DNA of 64,000 bases from Fictibacillus arsenicus (GTDB lineage: Bacteria > Bacillota > Bacilli > Bacillales > Fictibacillaceae): the NCBI RefSeq assembly GCF_001999465.1, contig NZ_MQMF01000001.1:372001-436000 (forward strand), read 5' to 3'. Shown piece after piece: positions 1-8,513 of the stretch. Every line of letters begins with the position of its first letter. Position 1 is the first letter of the stretch. The notes beneath the pieces were generated by a model. It was not told the DNA's origin and made no database searches. It saw only the letters and a program-made list of their open reading frames with translations. A program made the translations under genes and the position numbers.

Positions 1-2
1 TT

Positions 3-101
3 AACGCGGCGGAACGGCAAGCATTACTTCATTCACACTTGCAACTAAAGGGTGAGTTCAAAAAAGTCCGGGTTGACTTGCACCAGCCGTCAACTCTCTA
101 A
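3..101 (+). CDS. C-terminal end of an unidentified protein (partial, truncated by window edge)
   Basis: An open frame enters from the left edge and runs for 32 codons to a TAA. The translated tail is hydrophilic and mixed in charge, ending in DLHQPSTL, which looks like real coding sequence rather than chance. No domain is recognisable in so short a piece, and no function is assigned. The following 170 bases hold no gene or clear terminator before the convergent MFS gene. Confidence 0.45.
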   Translation, partial: NAAERQALLHSHLQLKGEFKKVRVDLHQPSTL

Positions 102-271
102 ATGCCATTCTTTTTTTACTAGTCCCTCTCATCGTTATTAACGAATAATAGATGTTAATTTGTATTTTATGAATTCTTTTAAAAAATGTCAAGGTTGTTT
201 GAACTATTATAGCCTAAATTTTCCTTTTTTAAACTCAAATTCTACTAGGCAAAATGATCTGCCAATATTTT

Positions 272-1465
272 TTACGCCGATGCAGATTGAGATGGATTAC
301 TAATAGATTGACTGTTTCGACTGTAAACAATAGTCAACATAAAAGCAAGGACCATTAACCCAATAATCGTTTGAAAAAGTATACTAATGTTAAAGATGTC
401 TGCGATCATTCCCCCAAATAAAGGACCCAGCATTCTTCCGCCAGTCGCTGTGCTATTCACAATTCCTTGGTAGAACCCTGCCCTTCCTTTAGGAGCAAGG
501 TCTGCTGCAATACTTGGTACACCTGGCCAAACTAGCATTTCACCGATTGTCAATACTATCATTGCAATCATAAATCCGCTAAAGTCCTGAGCGTTTCCTA
601 CAATCACAAATGAGATAATAAATATGACATATCCGACAAGTATTTGGCTTGTTGTTGACTGCAGCCATTTTTTCAGAAAAACATTTATTAGCGGCTGTCC
701 GAGAACGATGAACAATCCGTTGACGGTCCACAAGAGACTGTACATTTTTAATGTCACACCTAAGTCCTGCGTGTATGAAGCAATGGTAGATTGCCATTGA
801 ACATACCCGATCCAGGCTAACAGGTATCCCCCGCAAAGGATTAGCAAAGCAAGGAAAGCTTGTTTATTATGAATACGCTTTTTTTGCGAGAAAACAGTTT
901 GAACACTTCCGCTTTCCTTTTCATCTATCCCTTTATAACCAAAAAATACGATCATAAAGAAAAGAAATGAAAGAGCAGAACAGCTGATAAATGATAATGT
1001 AAAAGAATAAGAGGCAGCTAATCCGCCAAGCGCTGCACCTAAAGCTACACCCACATTTTGCGCGATATAAATGCGATTAAACGCTTTTCTTCCTCCTTCT
1101 TTCCACATCGTTCCAGCAAGTGCGTACATGGAAGGAAAAACAATTCCCATTCCAAATCCCATAAAGACAAGCAAGATGCTGTAGGACCAGAAATCATGAA
1201 ACCAAATCAATAAAAAAGAAGTGGTAAATGAAATGGAAACACCCAGTATGATCGTGCGATAGCCGCCTAGTTTATCAAACAGCAAACCGCCTGTTAAATT
1301 CCCTATAATGCCCGCACCAGAATTCAGTAATAACACGATTCCGGCTATAGTTAAAGATTTACCTAAATGCTCATGCATGAAGATGGTATTGATCGGCCAA
1401 AGAAAACTTGAGCCTGTAACATTCAGTGCCATACCTATAATGAGCAGCCACACTTTCGCTGGCAT
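272..1465 (-). CDS. MFS transporter, YttB-like
   Basis: A 397-residue integral membrane protein with about twelve hydrophobic segments, the usual length for a major facilitator superfamily drug or metabolite efflux permease. The N-terminal half has the loop 2-3 signature around GGLLFDKLGGYR, which resembles the MFS motif A (G-x-L-a-D-r-x-G-r-k). A glycine-rich stretch (GVALGAALGG) lies in the fifth segment. In B. subtilis a similar permease (YttB) is encoded in the same general chromosome region as ytqA, which supports orthology but not substrate. It is transcribed divergently from ytqA. The substrate is unknown. Confidence 0.8.
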   Translation of the reverse strand: MPAKVWLLIIGMALNVTGSSFLWPINTIFMHEHLGKSLTIAGIVLLLNSGAGIIGNLTGGLLFDKLGGYRTIILGVSISFTTSFLLIWFHDFWSYSILLVFMGFGMGIVFPSMYALAGTMWKEGGRKAFNRIYIAQNVGVALGAALGGLAASYSFTLSFISCSALSFLFFMIVFFGYKGIDEKESGSVQTVFSQKKRIHNKQAFLALLILCGGYLLAWIGYVQWQSTIASYTQDLGVTLKMYSLLWTVNGLFIVLGQPLINVFLKKWLQSTTSQILVGYVIFIISFVIVGNAQDFSGFMIAMIVLTIGEMLVWPGVPSIAADLAPKGRAGFYQGIVNSTATGGRMLGPLFGGMIADIFNISILFQTIIGLMVLAFMLTIVYSRNSQSISNPSQSASA

Positions 1466-1627
1466 GAAGATCCCCCGCTTACAATGATGTCATAAAAACC
1501 CTTCTGTATTTTAGTCCTTTTTCCTGAACTTTACAACGAAAATAAATCACATCTATTTTGCCGCTCATTCCTTGTACATGCTACAATTGGCTTGGTGCTT
1601 ATCACCGTAAATAAAGGAGTGAACAGG

Positions 1628-2593
1628 TTGACACACCTTACAGAAAAGCCGGCTTATTTTGGCGATAAAAGATATTACACATGGAACCACCATTTAAAAT
1701 CTCACTTCGGAGAAAAAATTATAAAAATTCCTCTAGACGGAGGATTTGATTGTCCAAATCGAGATGGAAAAGCAGCTTACGGCGGCTGTACGTTTTGTTC
1801 CCAAAGCGGTTCAGGAGATTTTGCCGGGAATCGACGAGACGATATAATCACACAGTTTCATACAGTAAAAGAACGCATGAATGCTAAGTGGAAAAAAGGA
1901 AAGTATCTCGGCTATTTCCAGGCTTTTACGAACACTTATGCTCCTGTTGAAAAGCTAAAAGAAATGTATGAAACAGTTCTCGAGCAAGAAGATGTTGTTG
2001 GTCTGGCTATTGCTACACGGCCTGATTGTCTTCCTGATGATGTCGTGGAATATCTGGCTGATTTAAATAAACGTACGTATTTGTGGGTTGAACTCGGTCT
2101 TCAAACCGTACATGAAAGAACGGCTTTGCTTATTAATCGTGCGCACGATTATCAAACATACGTTGATGGTGTAAACAAATTAAGAAAACACAATATTAGA
2201 GTCTGCTCTCATATCATTAATGGTCTGCCGCTCGAAACGCCTGAAATGATGATGGAAACTGCACGTGAAGTTGCAAAACTGGATGTTCAGGGAATTAAGA
2301 TACATCTATTGCATCTATTAAAAAAGACTCCAATGGTTAAGCAATATGAACAGGGAATGCTTGATTTTCTTGATTTTGATACGTATGTAAACCTTGTATG
2401 CGATCAGCTCGAAATCATTCCTCCAGATATGATGATTCACCGTTTAACGGGCGATGGTCCTTCTGATCTCTTGATTGGGCCGATGTGGAGTTTAAATAAG
2501 TGGAAAGTACTTAATGCCATTGAAAGTGAACTGAAACGCAGAAATAGCTTTCAAGGGAAATTTTATTTAAAAGAAGAGGTGGACTCTTTATGA
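1628..2593 (+). CDS. ytqA: Radical SAM protein YtqA (MnmL-like tRNA wobble-uridine modification)
   Basis: A 321-residue radical SAM enzyme of the YtqA/YhcC family. Cysteines in FDCPNRDG and GGCTFC (about residues 42, 54, 57) are the likely ligands of the 4Fe-4S cluster. In B. subtilis, YtqA acts with YtqB in converting cmnm5-uridine in tRNA towards mnm5-uridine. I chose the TTG at 1628 because AAAGGAGTGA lies just before it; an upstream TTG at 1592 has no such site. The stop overlaps the ytqB start (ATGA), so the two genes are translationally coupled, which agrees with a shared pathway. Confidence 0.88.
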   Translation: MTHLTEKPAYFGDKRYYTWNHHLKSHFGEKIIKIPLDGGFDCPNRDGKAAYGGCTFCSQSGSGDFAGNRRDDIITQFHTVKERMNAKWKKGKYLGYFQAFTNTYAPVEKLKEMYETVLEQEDVVGLAIATRPDCLPDDVVEYLADLNKRTYLWVELGLQTVHERTALLINRAHDYQTYVDGVNKLRKHNIRVCSHIINGLPLETPEMMMETAREVAKLDVQGIKIHLLHLLKKTPMVKQYEQGMLDFLDFDTYVNLVCDQLEIIPPDMMIHRLTGDGPSDLLIGPMWSLNKWKVLNAIESELKRRNSFQGKFYLKEEVDSL

Positions 2594-3165
2594 AATTAGA
2601 AGGTGTTCTCCCTTATGCAAGAGCTCTTCTTCGTTCATTTTGCGCGCGAGGAGAAATCGTAATTGATGCGACATGCGGAAACGGAAATGATACATTATTT
2701 TTGTCAAAACTTGTAGGTAAAGATGGTCAAGTATTTGCTTTTGATATTCAAGAACAGGCGATTGAAAAATCTAAGCTGCGGTTAACTGAAAACCAAGCAG
2801 ATGAAAATGTAACATTTTTTCAGGCTTCACATAATGAGATGATAAAACATCTTCCTGAGTTCGCAATCGGTAAAACCTCTGCTGCTATCTTTAACCTTGG
2901 CTACTTGCCTGGAAGTGATAAGTCGATCACAACAAAAGGTTCTTCTACAATCGAAGCGATCGAACAGCTGCTTGAAATTTTAAAACCTGAAGGAATTATC
3001 ATATTAGTAATCTATCATGGTCATGAAGAAGGAAAACGTGAGAAAGATCTTGTTTTGGACTTTGTTAAAAACCTTGATCAGAAAGAAGCACAAGTTCTGC
3101 AATATGATTTCATTAATCAAAAAAACGATCCGCCATTTGTTGTAGCGATCGAAAAAAGAGGCTGA
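2590..3165 (+). CDS. mnmM: tRNA-modifying SAM-dependent methyltransferase YtqB/MnmM
   Basis: A 191-residue class I methyltransferase. Motif I reads DATCGNGND (about residues 22-30), and a second acidic motif (FDIQEQAI) follows at the usual spacing for SAM ribose binding. FNLGYLPGSDK matches the substrate-side loop of the YtqB family. YtqB (MnmM) in Gram-positives methylates 5-aminomethyluridine in tRNA to mnm5U. The start is preceded by AGAGGTGG and overlaps the ytqA stop by four bases. A hairpin terminator begins inside the stop region. The assignment rests on family motifs and the conserved ytqA-ytqB pairing. Confidence 0.88.
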   Translation: MKLEGVLPYARALLRSFCARGEIVIDATCGNGNDTLFLSKLVGKDGQVFAFDIQEQAIEKSKLRLTENQADENVTFFQASHNEMIKHLPEFAIGKTSAAIFNLGYLPGSDKSITTKGSSTIEAIEQLLEILKPEGIIILVIYHGHEEGKREKDLVLDFVKNLDQKEAQVLQYDFINQKNDPPFVVAIEKRG

Positions 3166-3201
3166 TATCAACGTACTAATGTTGATTCAGCCTTTGTTTT
3201 T
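3159..3201 (+). terminator. Rho-independent terminator of ytqA-ytqB
   Basis: An AGGCTGA-ATCAAC arm pairs with GTTGAT-CAGCCT across an eight-base loop and is followed by TTTGTTTTT. The 5' arm overlaps the last codons of ytqB. Confidence 0.75.
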
Positions 3202-3239
3202 GCTATAGGCTTATTAAAATCATTCTCTTCATTCTAAGT

Positions 3240-3490
3240 TTATTGTAGCGCAAGATGCGAGACTCCTGCGGGAGCAGCGGGACAGCTACTTGAGTCTTCT
3301 TCTTGCAAGGCATGTGACGAGGAATCCCACCTCGGCAGGATTTGCCTGCAGACGCAGGAGCACAAATGCTTCCTTGAATGAAACTCCTATGTGTGCGGAG
3401 CGCCGAGAAGGCTCACCGCACGCCCCGCGGAAAGCTAGCATCTGAAGCGGAATTCAACTACTTCCAAGAGCAGCAACCTGCAATACTAGC
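3240..3490. repeat. Bacillaceae GC-rich intergenic repeat, copy A (with internal insertion)
   Basis: Intergenic DNA sharing both flanks with copies at about 5525-5690 and 33045-33210: one end has GCGAGACTCCTGCGGGA and the other has CTCACCGC-CGCCCCGCGGAAAGC. Both arms are GC-rich, unlike the surrounding AT-rich spacers, and the element resembles an imperfect palindrome found between genes in many Bacillaceae. This copy carries about 90 extra bases between the two arms, including CCTCGGCAGGATTTGCCTGC. No protein is encoded. Confidence 0.7.
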
Positions 3491-3497
3491 CTTTTTA

Positions 3498-4568
3498 TTA
3501 TGAAAGAGACGGTTTTATTTTTTGATACACTTTTCGGTTTACGTAAAAGAAGTAACTTGTTGCACCTCCTACTTTTACAAGTTGTGAGGCCATTTTTTTA
3601 ATCACAGGGCATTCAGAAACTTTGCGGTCTGCTAAATAAATTCCGAGCAAACCTCTTTGGATAAGACGATGAAATTTCGAATTGGGTAATTTTGAACAGC
3701 TGCTTTCCGCTTCTTTTGCAAAATAAACCATGCGTTCAAGCATGTGCTGCTCATTTTTATAGTACGTACAAAAGTTAAGATCCCCTTCAAGCTTGTCCTC
3801 ATTTTGGTCAATAAAATAATCCAGCAGAATATGTAATCCCTGGAGCCAAGGGAAATAACCTTTTGTGATGGTTTGTGCAGATTCTTTTGTAAAATCGCCT
3901 TGAAAAGCATAGCTGACGAGACAAAAGATACCAAGTGTCGAACCCGCACAAGCGGAGAATTCATACCATGTGATATCAGGCAGAAAAGACTGATATTCTC
4001 CAAACCAGCTAATGAGGCGAGGTTCCCTTTCCTGTACAACAACATGCTTATGAACTTGAAGATCGCAATAAATTTGGGCAAGTCCTATCAGCTCACTTGC
4101 AATGTTTGGGTATGCCTGCATTTCTGATAATACTTTTTGACAGGTTAATACAAGATCAGCAAGATATCCGCCGTCCTCTTGCTCATCTCTGTATCTGTAG
4201 TAGTTAACAGGTTTTACCCCTGGACTAAGTGCATGAAACATACTTTCATGAAGTGCCCTGAAGTCCTTATCACTAAGAGAGGTGCTCCGATCACAGAGGT
4301 TATCTAAATAATCACTGATCGTTTGGTAAGCTACTACAAATTCTATTGCTTTCTTTCGATGCTGTCCTGCGAGAAGAGTAAGGATAGCACCGCCTTCACA
4401 ATGAAACATCTTATTGGAGATGCTGCTTAAAGCCTGCTGCCTTAATTCAGGGTCAGGTATTTTTTCTGCTTTTTCATGCCAATTTTGAAGCAGCTGGCCA
4501 ACAGCAGGAAAAACTTTCGTATAAACGGAATACATCAATCCCCATGGGTGAACCGGAACCTTGTTCAT
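3498..4568 (-). CDS. ytpB: Tetraprenyl-beta-curcumene synthase (sesquarterpene synthase) YtpB
   Basis: A 356-residue protein of the DUF2600 family, near the length of B. subtilis YtpB. That enzyme cyclises heptaprenyl diphosphate to tetraprenyl-beta-curcumene, the precursor of the spore-associated sesquarterpenes. The Asp-rich DYLDNLCDR motif, expected to bind magnesium diphosphate, is present in the N-terminal third. I chose the ATG at 4568 because AAAAGGAG lies at ideal spacing; the longer frame to 4622 overlaps the upstream gene. It lies 28 bases downstream of ytpA on the same strand, as in B. subtilis. Confidence 0.87.
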   Translation of the reverse strand: MNKVPVHPWGLMYSVYTKVFPAVGQLLQNWHEKAEKIPDPELRQQALSSISNKMFHCEGGAILTLLAGQHRKKAIEFVVAYQTISDYLDNLCDRSTSLSDKDFRALHESMFHALSPGVKPVNYYRYRDEQEDGGYLADLVLTCQKVLSEMQAYPNIASELIGLAQIYCDLQVHKHVVVQEREPRLISWFGEYQSFLPDITWYEFSACAGSTLGIFCLVSYAFQGDFTKESAQTITKGYFPWLQGLHILLDYFIDQNEDKLEGDLNFCTYYKNEQHMLERMVYFAKEAESSCSKLPNSKFHRLIQRGLLGIYLADRKVSECPVIKKMASQLVKVGGATSYFFYVNRKVYQKIKPSLS

Positions 4569-4596
4569 ATAGATGCTCCTTTTAATTATTCTTTCT

Positions 4597-5397
4597 TTAC
4601 CTTTTTCCTTTATTGGCTTCACTATGCAGATATAAAAATCTTTTTACGTATTCAAAAACATTTTCCCGCTCTGGTTCATTTAAAACTTCGTGATACAGTG
4701 AAGGAAATTCTTTATACCATTTCTCTTCCAGATATATTCCGTTGAACCAGCGTTTTACGGCTTCTTTATCTACAATTAAATCATCACCCGCCTGAAGCAG
4801 CAGTAATGGGATGTTCGGGAATGATTTATAATGGTCAAATGCATGCTTAATTGAAGCCGTAAGTTCCCGGTACCACCTTACCGAAACTTTTTTAACGATC
4901 AATTTATCCGCTTTATCCCTGACTCGTATCTCTTCATTTCGAGTAGCACTGCCTTCTGGCAAGTTAGTCGCAAGTCTTACTCCAGGTGCGAGTTTGTTCA
5001 ATAACAGTGAGAGAGCTTCCTTGCCTTTTGATGGATAATGAACTAACCCGAGACAAGGTGATGATAAAACAACAGCCCGAACATCCAAATTTCTCTCCAT
5101 TAATGTGCGGATTACAGCCAGTCCTCCCATACTATGACCTAATATATACACGGGCAATCCAAGTTTCTTAGCCTCTAGAAACCAGTTCTCAATTGTAAAG
5201 ATGTACTCATCAAATGTATCGATGTGTCCTCTTCTTCTCGTCGTTGTACCTTGACCAGGCAGATCTCCAGAAACACAGTGAAAACCGGACTCATTTAACT
5301 GCTTTATAACCCAGTCGTATCTTCCATGATGTTCGTTTGCACCATGTACGACTACAATCGTACCTTTAGCTTCCCGATCTGTTGTCCATGTCCACAT
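4597..5397 (-). CDS. ytpA: Alpha/beta hydrolase, lysophospholipase YtpA
   Basis: A 266-residue alpha/beta hydrolase of the monoacylglycerol lipase/lysophospholipase group. The nucleophile elbow is GHSMGG, the oxyanion region is VVVHGANEHHGRY, an acid lies in GDDLIVD and the C-terminal histidine in SLYHEVLNE, so the catalytic triad looks complete. B. subtilis YtpA is associated with lysophospholipid formation, including bacilysocin. I place the start at the ATG at 5397 with GAAAGAGGGTGG before it; a GTG at 5406 would leave no spacing. It forms an operon with ytpB. Confidence 0.85.
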   Translation of the reverse strand: MWTWTTDREAKGTIVVVHGANEHHGRYDWVIKQLNESGFHCVSGDLPGQGTTTRRRGHIDTFDEYIFTIENWFLEAKKLGLPVYILGHSMGGLAVIRTLMERNLDVRAVVLSSPCLGLVHYPSKGKEALSLLLNKLAPGVRLATNLPEGSATRNEEIRVRDKADKLIVKKVSVRWYRELTASIKHAFDHYKSFPNIPLLLLQAGDDLIVDKEAVKRWFNGIYLEEKWYKEFPSLYHEVLNEPERENVFEYVKRFLYLHSEANKGKR

Positions 5398-5524
5398 ATA
5401 TTCCACCCTCTTTCCTATTCATAAAGGTATCCGATTTGCTAAACTATACTTAATTAATGACCATTTCTAAAAGATTGTTGCTGTGCTTATGAACATTTAA
5501 TGTTGAGTTCGCTTCTTTGACTAG

Positions 5525-5695
5525 TTGATTGGAGTAGAAGGTGCGAGACGACTCCTGCGGGATCAGTGGGACAGGTGGGACTCCTAAACGCGCAAAGCGC
5601 GAGGAGGCTCACCGCCCGCCCCGCGGAAAGCGAGCACCTGGAGCGGAAATCAACAACATCTAGTAGCCACAATGTTTACGAAAACAGCCTAATTT
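5525..5695. repeat. Bacillaceae GC-rich intergenic repeat, copy B
   Basis: Contains GGTGCGAGACGACTCCTGCG at one end and CGCCCGCCCCGCGGAAAGCG at the other, with a GCGCAAAGCGC palindrome between them. It matches copy C (33045-33210, opposite orientation) along most of its length and copy A at its ends. It ends in GAAAACAGCCT, as copy C does. It fills the spacer between the divergent ytpA and ytoA genes, so it may be transcribed, but no gene is seen in it. Confidence 0.75.
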
Positions 5696-5720
5696 AATAA
5701 AAATACAGGATGTGTATACA

Positions 5721-6239
5721 ATGATTTATCCTTATGGAGACAAACAGCCTAAGATTTCTGAAACTGCCTTTATTGCAGACTATGTAACAATTACCGGTGA
5801 TGTTCAGATTGGAGAATACTCTTCAATTTGGTTTAACACATCAATACGGGGGGATGTTTCCCCCACAATAATCGGCAATTATGTAAATGTACAAGATAAT
5901 TCTGTACTTCATCAAAGTCCGAACCGCACACTTCATTTAAAGGATGGGGTAACAGTCGGCCATAGCGTTATTCTGCATAGCTGTACGATTGAGGAAAATG
6001 CATTAATCGGCATGGGTTCATTGGTGCTTGACGGAGCACATATCGGTCAAGGTGCTTTTATAGGTGCAGGAAGTCTTGTACCTCCCGGAAAAGTGATCCC
6101 GCCAAACATTCTTGCATTCGGTCGGCCGGCAAAAGTAATACGCGAATTGACCGAAGAAGATATTAAAGATATGAATCGTATACGTCGGGAATATTATGAA
6201 AAAGGACAATATTATAAGACACTTCAGGCTAAACGTTAA
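5721..6239 (+). CDS. ytoA: Gamma-carbonic anhydrase-like hexapeptide-repeat protein YtoA
   Basis: A 172-residue left-handed beta-helix protein built from hexapeptide repeats (for example IADYVTITGDVQIGEYSSIW), followed by a short C-terminal helix. Histidines in SVLHQS and GHSVILHSC match the zinc-ligand positions of the gamma-class carbonic anhydrase fold, and RGDV is the conserved turn of this family. Enzyme activity is not assured for YtoA-type proteins. The ATG at 5721 has AGGAT upstream; a GTG at 5712 would overlap that site. The 3' end overlaps the convergent glyoxalase-like gene by 11 bases. Confidence 0.82.
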   Translation: MIYPYGDKQPKISETAFIADYVTITGDVQIGEYSSIWFNTSIRGDVSPTIIGNYVNVQDNSVLHQSPNRTLHLKDGVTVGHSVILHSCTIEENALIGMGSLVLDGAHIGQGAFIGAGSLVPPGKVIPPNILAFGRPAKVIRELTEEDIKDMNRIRREYYEKGQYYKTLQAKR

Positions 6240-6600
6240 ATTCGATTAAGTTACCATCAGGATCACTGACAAAAACTTGATGCCAATCTGTCTTATTGTT
6301 TGGTTTGTTTACATATTTAACCCCGTGTGCGTCTAAAGTCTTGATTAGTTTATCCATATCTTCAACCCTGACTGCAAAATGACCGTCTCTGCTGTCAATT
6401 TCGGTCGTGTTTCTTCTGGCTTTTCCTTTATTGTGAACAATTAAATGAAGCTGAGTATCGCCAATATCATACCAAACGCCCGGAAAATCAAATTGAGGGC
6501 GTTTTTTATTTTGTTTAAAACCTAAGATTCCTTCGTAAAAATACAAGGATTCCTTCAAGTTTGTAACTAGCAGTGAAACATGATGTATTCCTTTGTACAT
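6229..6600 (-). CDS. VOC (glyoxalase/bleomycin-resistance) family protein
   Basis: A 123-residue protein made of two beta-alpha-beta-beta-beta modules typical of the vicinal oxygen chelate fold. Candidate metal residues are the N-terminal histidines in YKGIHHVSLL, the LHLIVHNK segment, and the C-terminal glutamate in PDGNLIEFNV. The motif SDPDGNLIE is characteristic of the family. Members act as glyoxalases, dioxygenases or resistance proteins, and nothing nearby fixes the substrate. It is a single gene, convergent with ytoA. Confidence 0.78.
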   Translation of the reverse strand: MYKGIHHVSLLVTNLKESLYFYEGILGFKQNKKRPQFDFPGVWYDIGDTQLHLIVHNKGKARRNTTEIDSRDGHFAVRVEDMDKLIKTLDAHGVKYVNKPNNKTDWHQVFVSDPDGNLIEFNV

Positions 6601-6740
6601 GTGCTCAACACCTCATTTTCATGTCATGTTTTGCCCATTATTTTATCACAAATAAACCTAAATTGAGATTTATAAGTGCTTAAACACCCCCCTTTATGAA
6701 TATCTATATAAAAGTAAACTTTATGAAGGGATGGTTTTAG

Positions 6741-6962
6741 ATGAATAGAAACACACCTGTGAAATCATATACTCCTTATCATAGTCCTTTGGATCCTTGC
6801 CCGCCTATCGGAAAAAAGTTTTATTCGACTCCTCCAAATTTATATATGGGTTTTCAGCCGTATGATCTTCCGCAGTTTCCGCCAAAAGAAGCATTGCGAA
6901 AAGGTACACTTTGGCCTGCCTTTTACGATTATTATGAAAATCCGTATGAAAGAAGGGGGTAA
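6741..6962 (+). CDS. cotJA: Spore coat associated protein CotJA
   Basis: A 73-residue proline- and tyrosine-rich protein with the CotJA pattern: a segment CPPIGKKF followed by PPNLYMGFQP and LPQFPPKEALRKGTLWP. It is the first gene of the cotJABC operon, which in B. subtilis is made in the mother cell under sigma-E and whose products join the inner spore coat. AAGGGATGG precedes the ATG. The next gene begins six bases after the stop, so the three genes are co-transcribed. Confidence 0.9.
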   Translation: MNRNTPVKSYTPYHSPLDPCPPIGKKFYSTPPNLYMGFQPYDLPQFPPKEALRKGTLWPAFYDYYENPYERRG

Positions 6963-6967
6963 TTGAG

Positions 6968-7231
6968 GTGCAGCAAACATTGCCAGAAGAGTTCTATCAA
7001 TGGATGGAAGAGCTCCAAGCTGTTGATTTTGTACTTGTGGAACTTACTTTGTATTTAGACACTCACCCTCAAGATCAAAATGCCGTTCAACAATTCAACC
7101 AATATGCGCAGCAAAGGAAAAAAATAAAACGGGCGATAGAATCAAAATATGGTCCGCTTCAGCAATACGGGAACAGTTATTCCGGAATGCCATGGAACTG
7201 GAGCAGCGGTCCCTGGCCGTGGCAGCTATAA
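6968..7231 (+). CDS. cotJB: Spore coat protein CotJB
   Basis: An 87-residue protein containing the CotJB domain: LQAVDFVLVELTLYLDTHP followed by a helical region and a Trp-rich tail (MPWNWSSGPWPW). The GTG start is preceded by AAGGGGG. CotJB is needed with CotJA and CotJC for assembly of this coat layer. It sits between cotJA and cotJC with short gaps, the order seen across Bacillus. Confidence 0.9.
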   Translation: MQQTLPEEFYQWMEELQAVDFVLVELTLYLDTHPQDQNAVQQFNQYAQQRKKIKRAIESKYGPLQQYGNSYSGMPWNWSSGPWPWQL

Positions 7232-7255
7232 AAAGGTTAAGGGAGGTTCACTTTA

Positions 7256-7825
7256 ATGTGGGTTTATGAGAAGAAACTACAATACCCGGTAAAAATAACA
7301 TCATGCAATCCAAGACTAGCAAAATATTTAATTGAACAATACGGCGGTGCTGATGGAGAACTTGCTGCCGCTCTTCGTTACTTAAATCAGCGTTATACGA
7401 TTCCTGATAAAGTAATCGGTCTATTAACGGATATCGGTACTGAAGAGTTTGCGCATCTTGAAATGATCGCAACGATGATCTACAAACTGACCAAAGATGC
7501 AACCCCTGAACAATTAAAAGCTGCAGGAATAGAAGATCACTACGTTAACCATGACAGTGCTTTGTTCTATCACAATGCGGCAGGCGTACCTTTTACTGCA
7601 AGTTACATAGCAGCAAAAGGGGATCCGATCGCTGACCTTTATGAAGACATTGCTGCAGAGGAAAAGGCGCGTGCTACCTATCAATGGATTATAAACATGT
7701 CAGATGATCCCGATCTGAACGATTCCCTTCGCTTCCTAAGAGAAAGAGAGATTATCCATTCCCAGCGTTTCCGGGAAGCTGTTGAAATTTTGAAAGAAGA
7801 ACGAGACCGAAAAATATTTTTTTAA
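7256..7825 (+). CDS. cotJC: Spore coat manganese catalase-like protein CotJC
   Basis: A 189-residue member of the manganese catalase family. Carboxylate and histidine ligands of the dimanganese centre are visible in EEFAHLEM, AAEEKARATY and REREIIHSQRF. It is the last gene of cotJABC, 24 bases after cotJB, with GGGAGG before the ATG and a strong terminator 5 bases past the stop. Its likely role is peroxide protection of the developing spore coat. Confidence 0.92.
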   Translation: MWVYEKKLQYPVKITSCNPRLAKYLIEQYGGADGELAAALRYLNQRYTIPDKVIGLLTDIGTEEFAHLEMIATMIYKLTKDATPEQLKAAGIEDHYVNHDSALFYHNAAGVPFTASYIAAKGDPIADLYEDIAAEEKARATYQWIINMSDDPDLNDSLRFLREREIIHSQRFREAVEILKEERDRKIFF

Positions 7826-7829
7826 TTTT

Positions 7830-7859
7830 ACCGTCCAGCTTTTTTGGGCGGTTTTTTTT
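7830..7859 (+). terminator. Terminator of cotJABC
   Basis: ACCGTCC pairs with GGGCGGT (one G-T pair) over a short T-rich loop, followed by a run of seven or more T residues. Confidence 0.8.
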
Positions 7860-7946
7860 ATAAATTTTTACACTGCCTTCACTCCCCCATAACAATTATA
7901 TTTTATGATGAACATATCAAGCTAATAAAACTAGGAGGGGATATGA

Positions 7947-8495
7947 ATGGCAAAAGTTATGAATTGGCTGTATGAAAAAGAATGTACTTTTTTCCGGCTT
8001 ATTAATGGTCGTATGCACAGAAGTTCTATGGATCGTTTCTTTCATGTGTGGACTCATCTTGGCGGCGCAACTGCTACGACCTCAACAGCTGTTCTGCTCT
8101 TAATACTCCTCCCTGCACACTTAAAGTCATGGGGAATCGTTTGTATTGTATCACTTACCATCAGTCATATTCCTGTTGCTATTTCAAAAAAAATGTATCC
8201 TAGAAAACGGCCATACTTAAGGTTGCCAGATACGAATATAGGAGACAATCCTTTAAAAGATCATTCATTTCCTTCGGGGCATACAACGGCTATTTTTTCA
8301 ATCGTTACTCCGTTAATTATCTTAAATCCGTTCATCGGCATGTTTTTACTTTTCTCCGCTTTGTTGGTTGCAATTTCTCGAATGTACCTTGGGCTTCACT
8401 ATCCTTCTGATGTTTTGGCAGGTATGATTCTAGGTATAAGTTCCAGCTTCTTTTCTTTATTTCTAGTAAATGCTTTTATCATTCCTTATTTATAA
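7947..8495 (+). CDS. PAP2-family membrane phosphatase
   Basis: A 182-residue membrane protein with the three phosphatase signatures of type 2 phosphatidic acid phosphatases: K-MYPRKRPY, FPSGHTT and SRMYLGLHYPSD. Several hydrophobic helices flank them, so the active site should face outside. Relatives dephosphorylate undecaprenyl diphosphate (BcrC), phosphatidylglycerol phosphate or lipid phosphates. AGGAGGGG precedes the ATG. Only 18 bases separate it from the glycosyltransferase gene, and the UDP-glucose dehydrogenase follows, so the three may form a unit for a lipid-linked glycan or glycolipid; that role is inferred. Confidence 0.85.
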   Translation: MAKVMNWLYEKECTFFRLINGRMHRSSMDRFFHVWTHLGGATATTSTAVLLLILLPAHLKSWGIVCIVSLTISHIPVAISKKMYPRKRPYLRLPDTNIGDNPLKDHSFPSGHTTAIFSIVTPLIILNPFIGMFLLFSALLVAISRMYLGLHYPSDVLAGMILGISSSFFSLFLVNAFIIPYL

Positions 8496-8513
8496 AAAGA
8501 GGAGATGAAGTAA

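Noticed and set aside
3230-3490. Possible CRISPR or IS element at copy A of the repeat
   Set aside because: No regular spacer-repeat pattern, no transposase frame and no terminal inverted repeats with target duplication were seen.
5487-5672. A 61-codon minus-strand frame
   Set aside because: It lies within the GC-rich intergenic repeat (copy B) and translates repeat sequence; no ribosome site.
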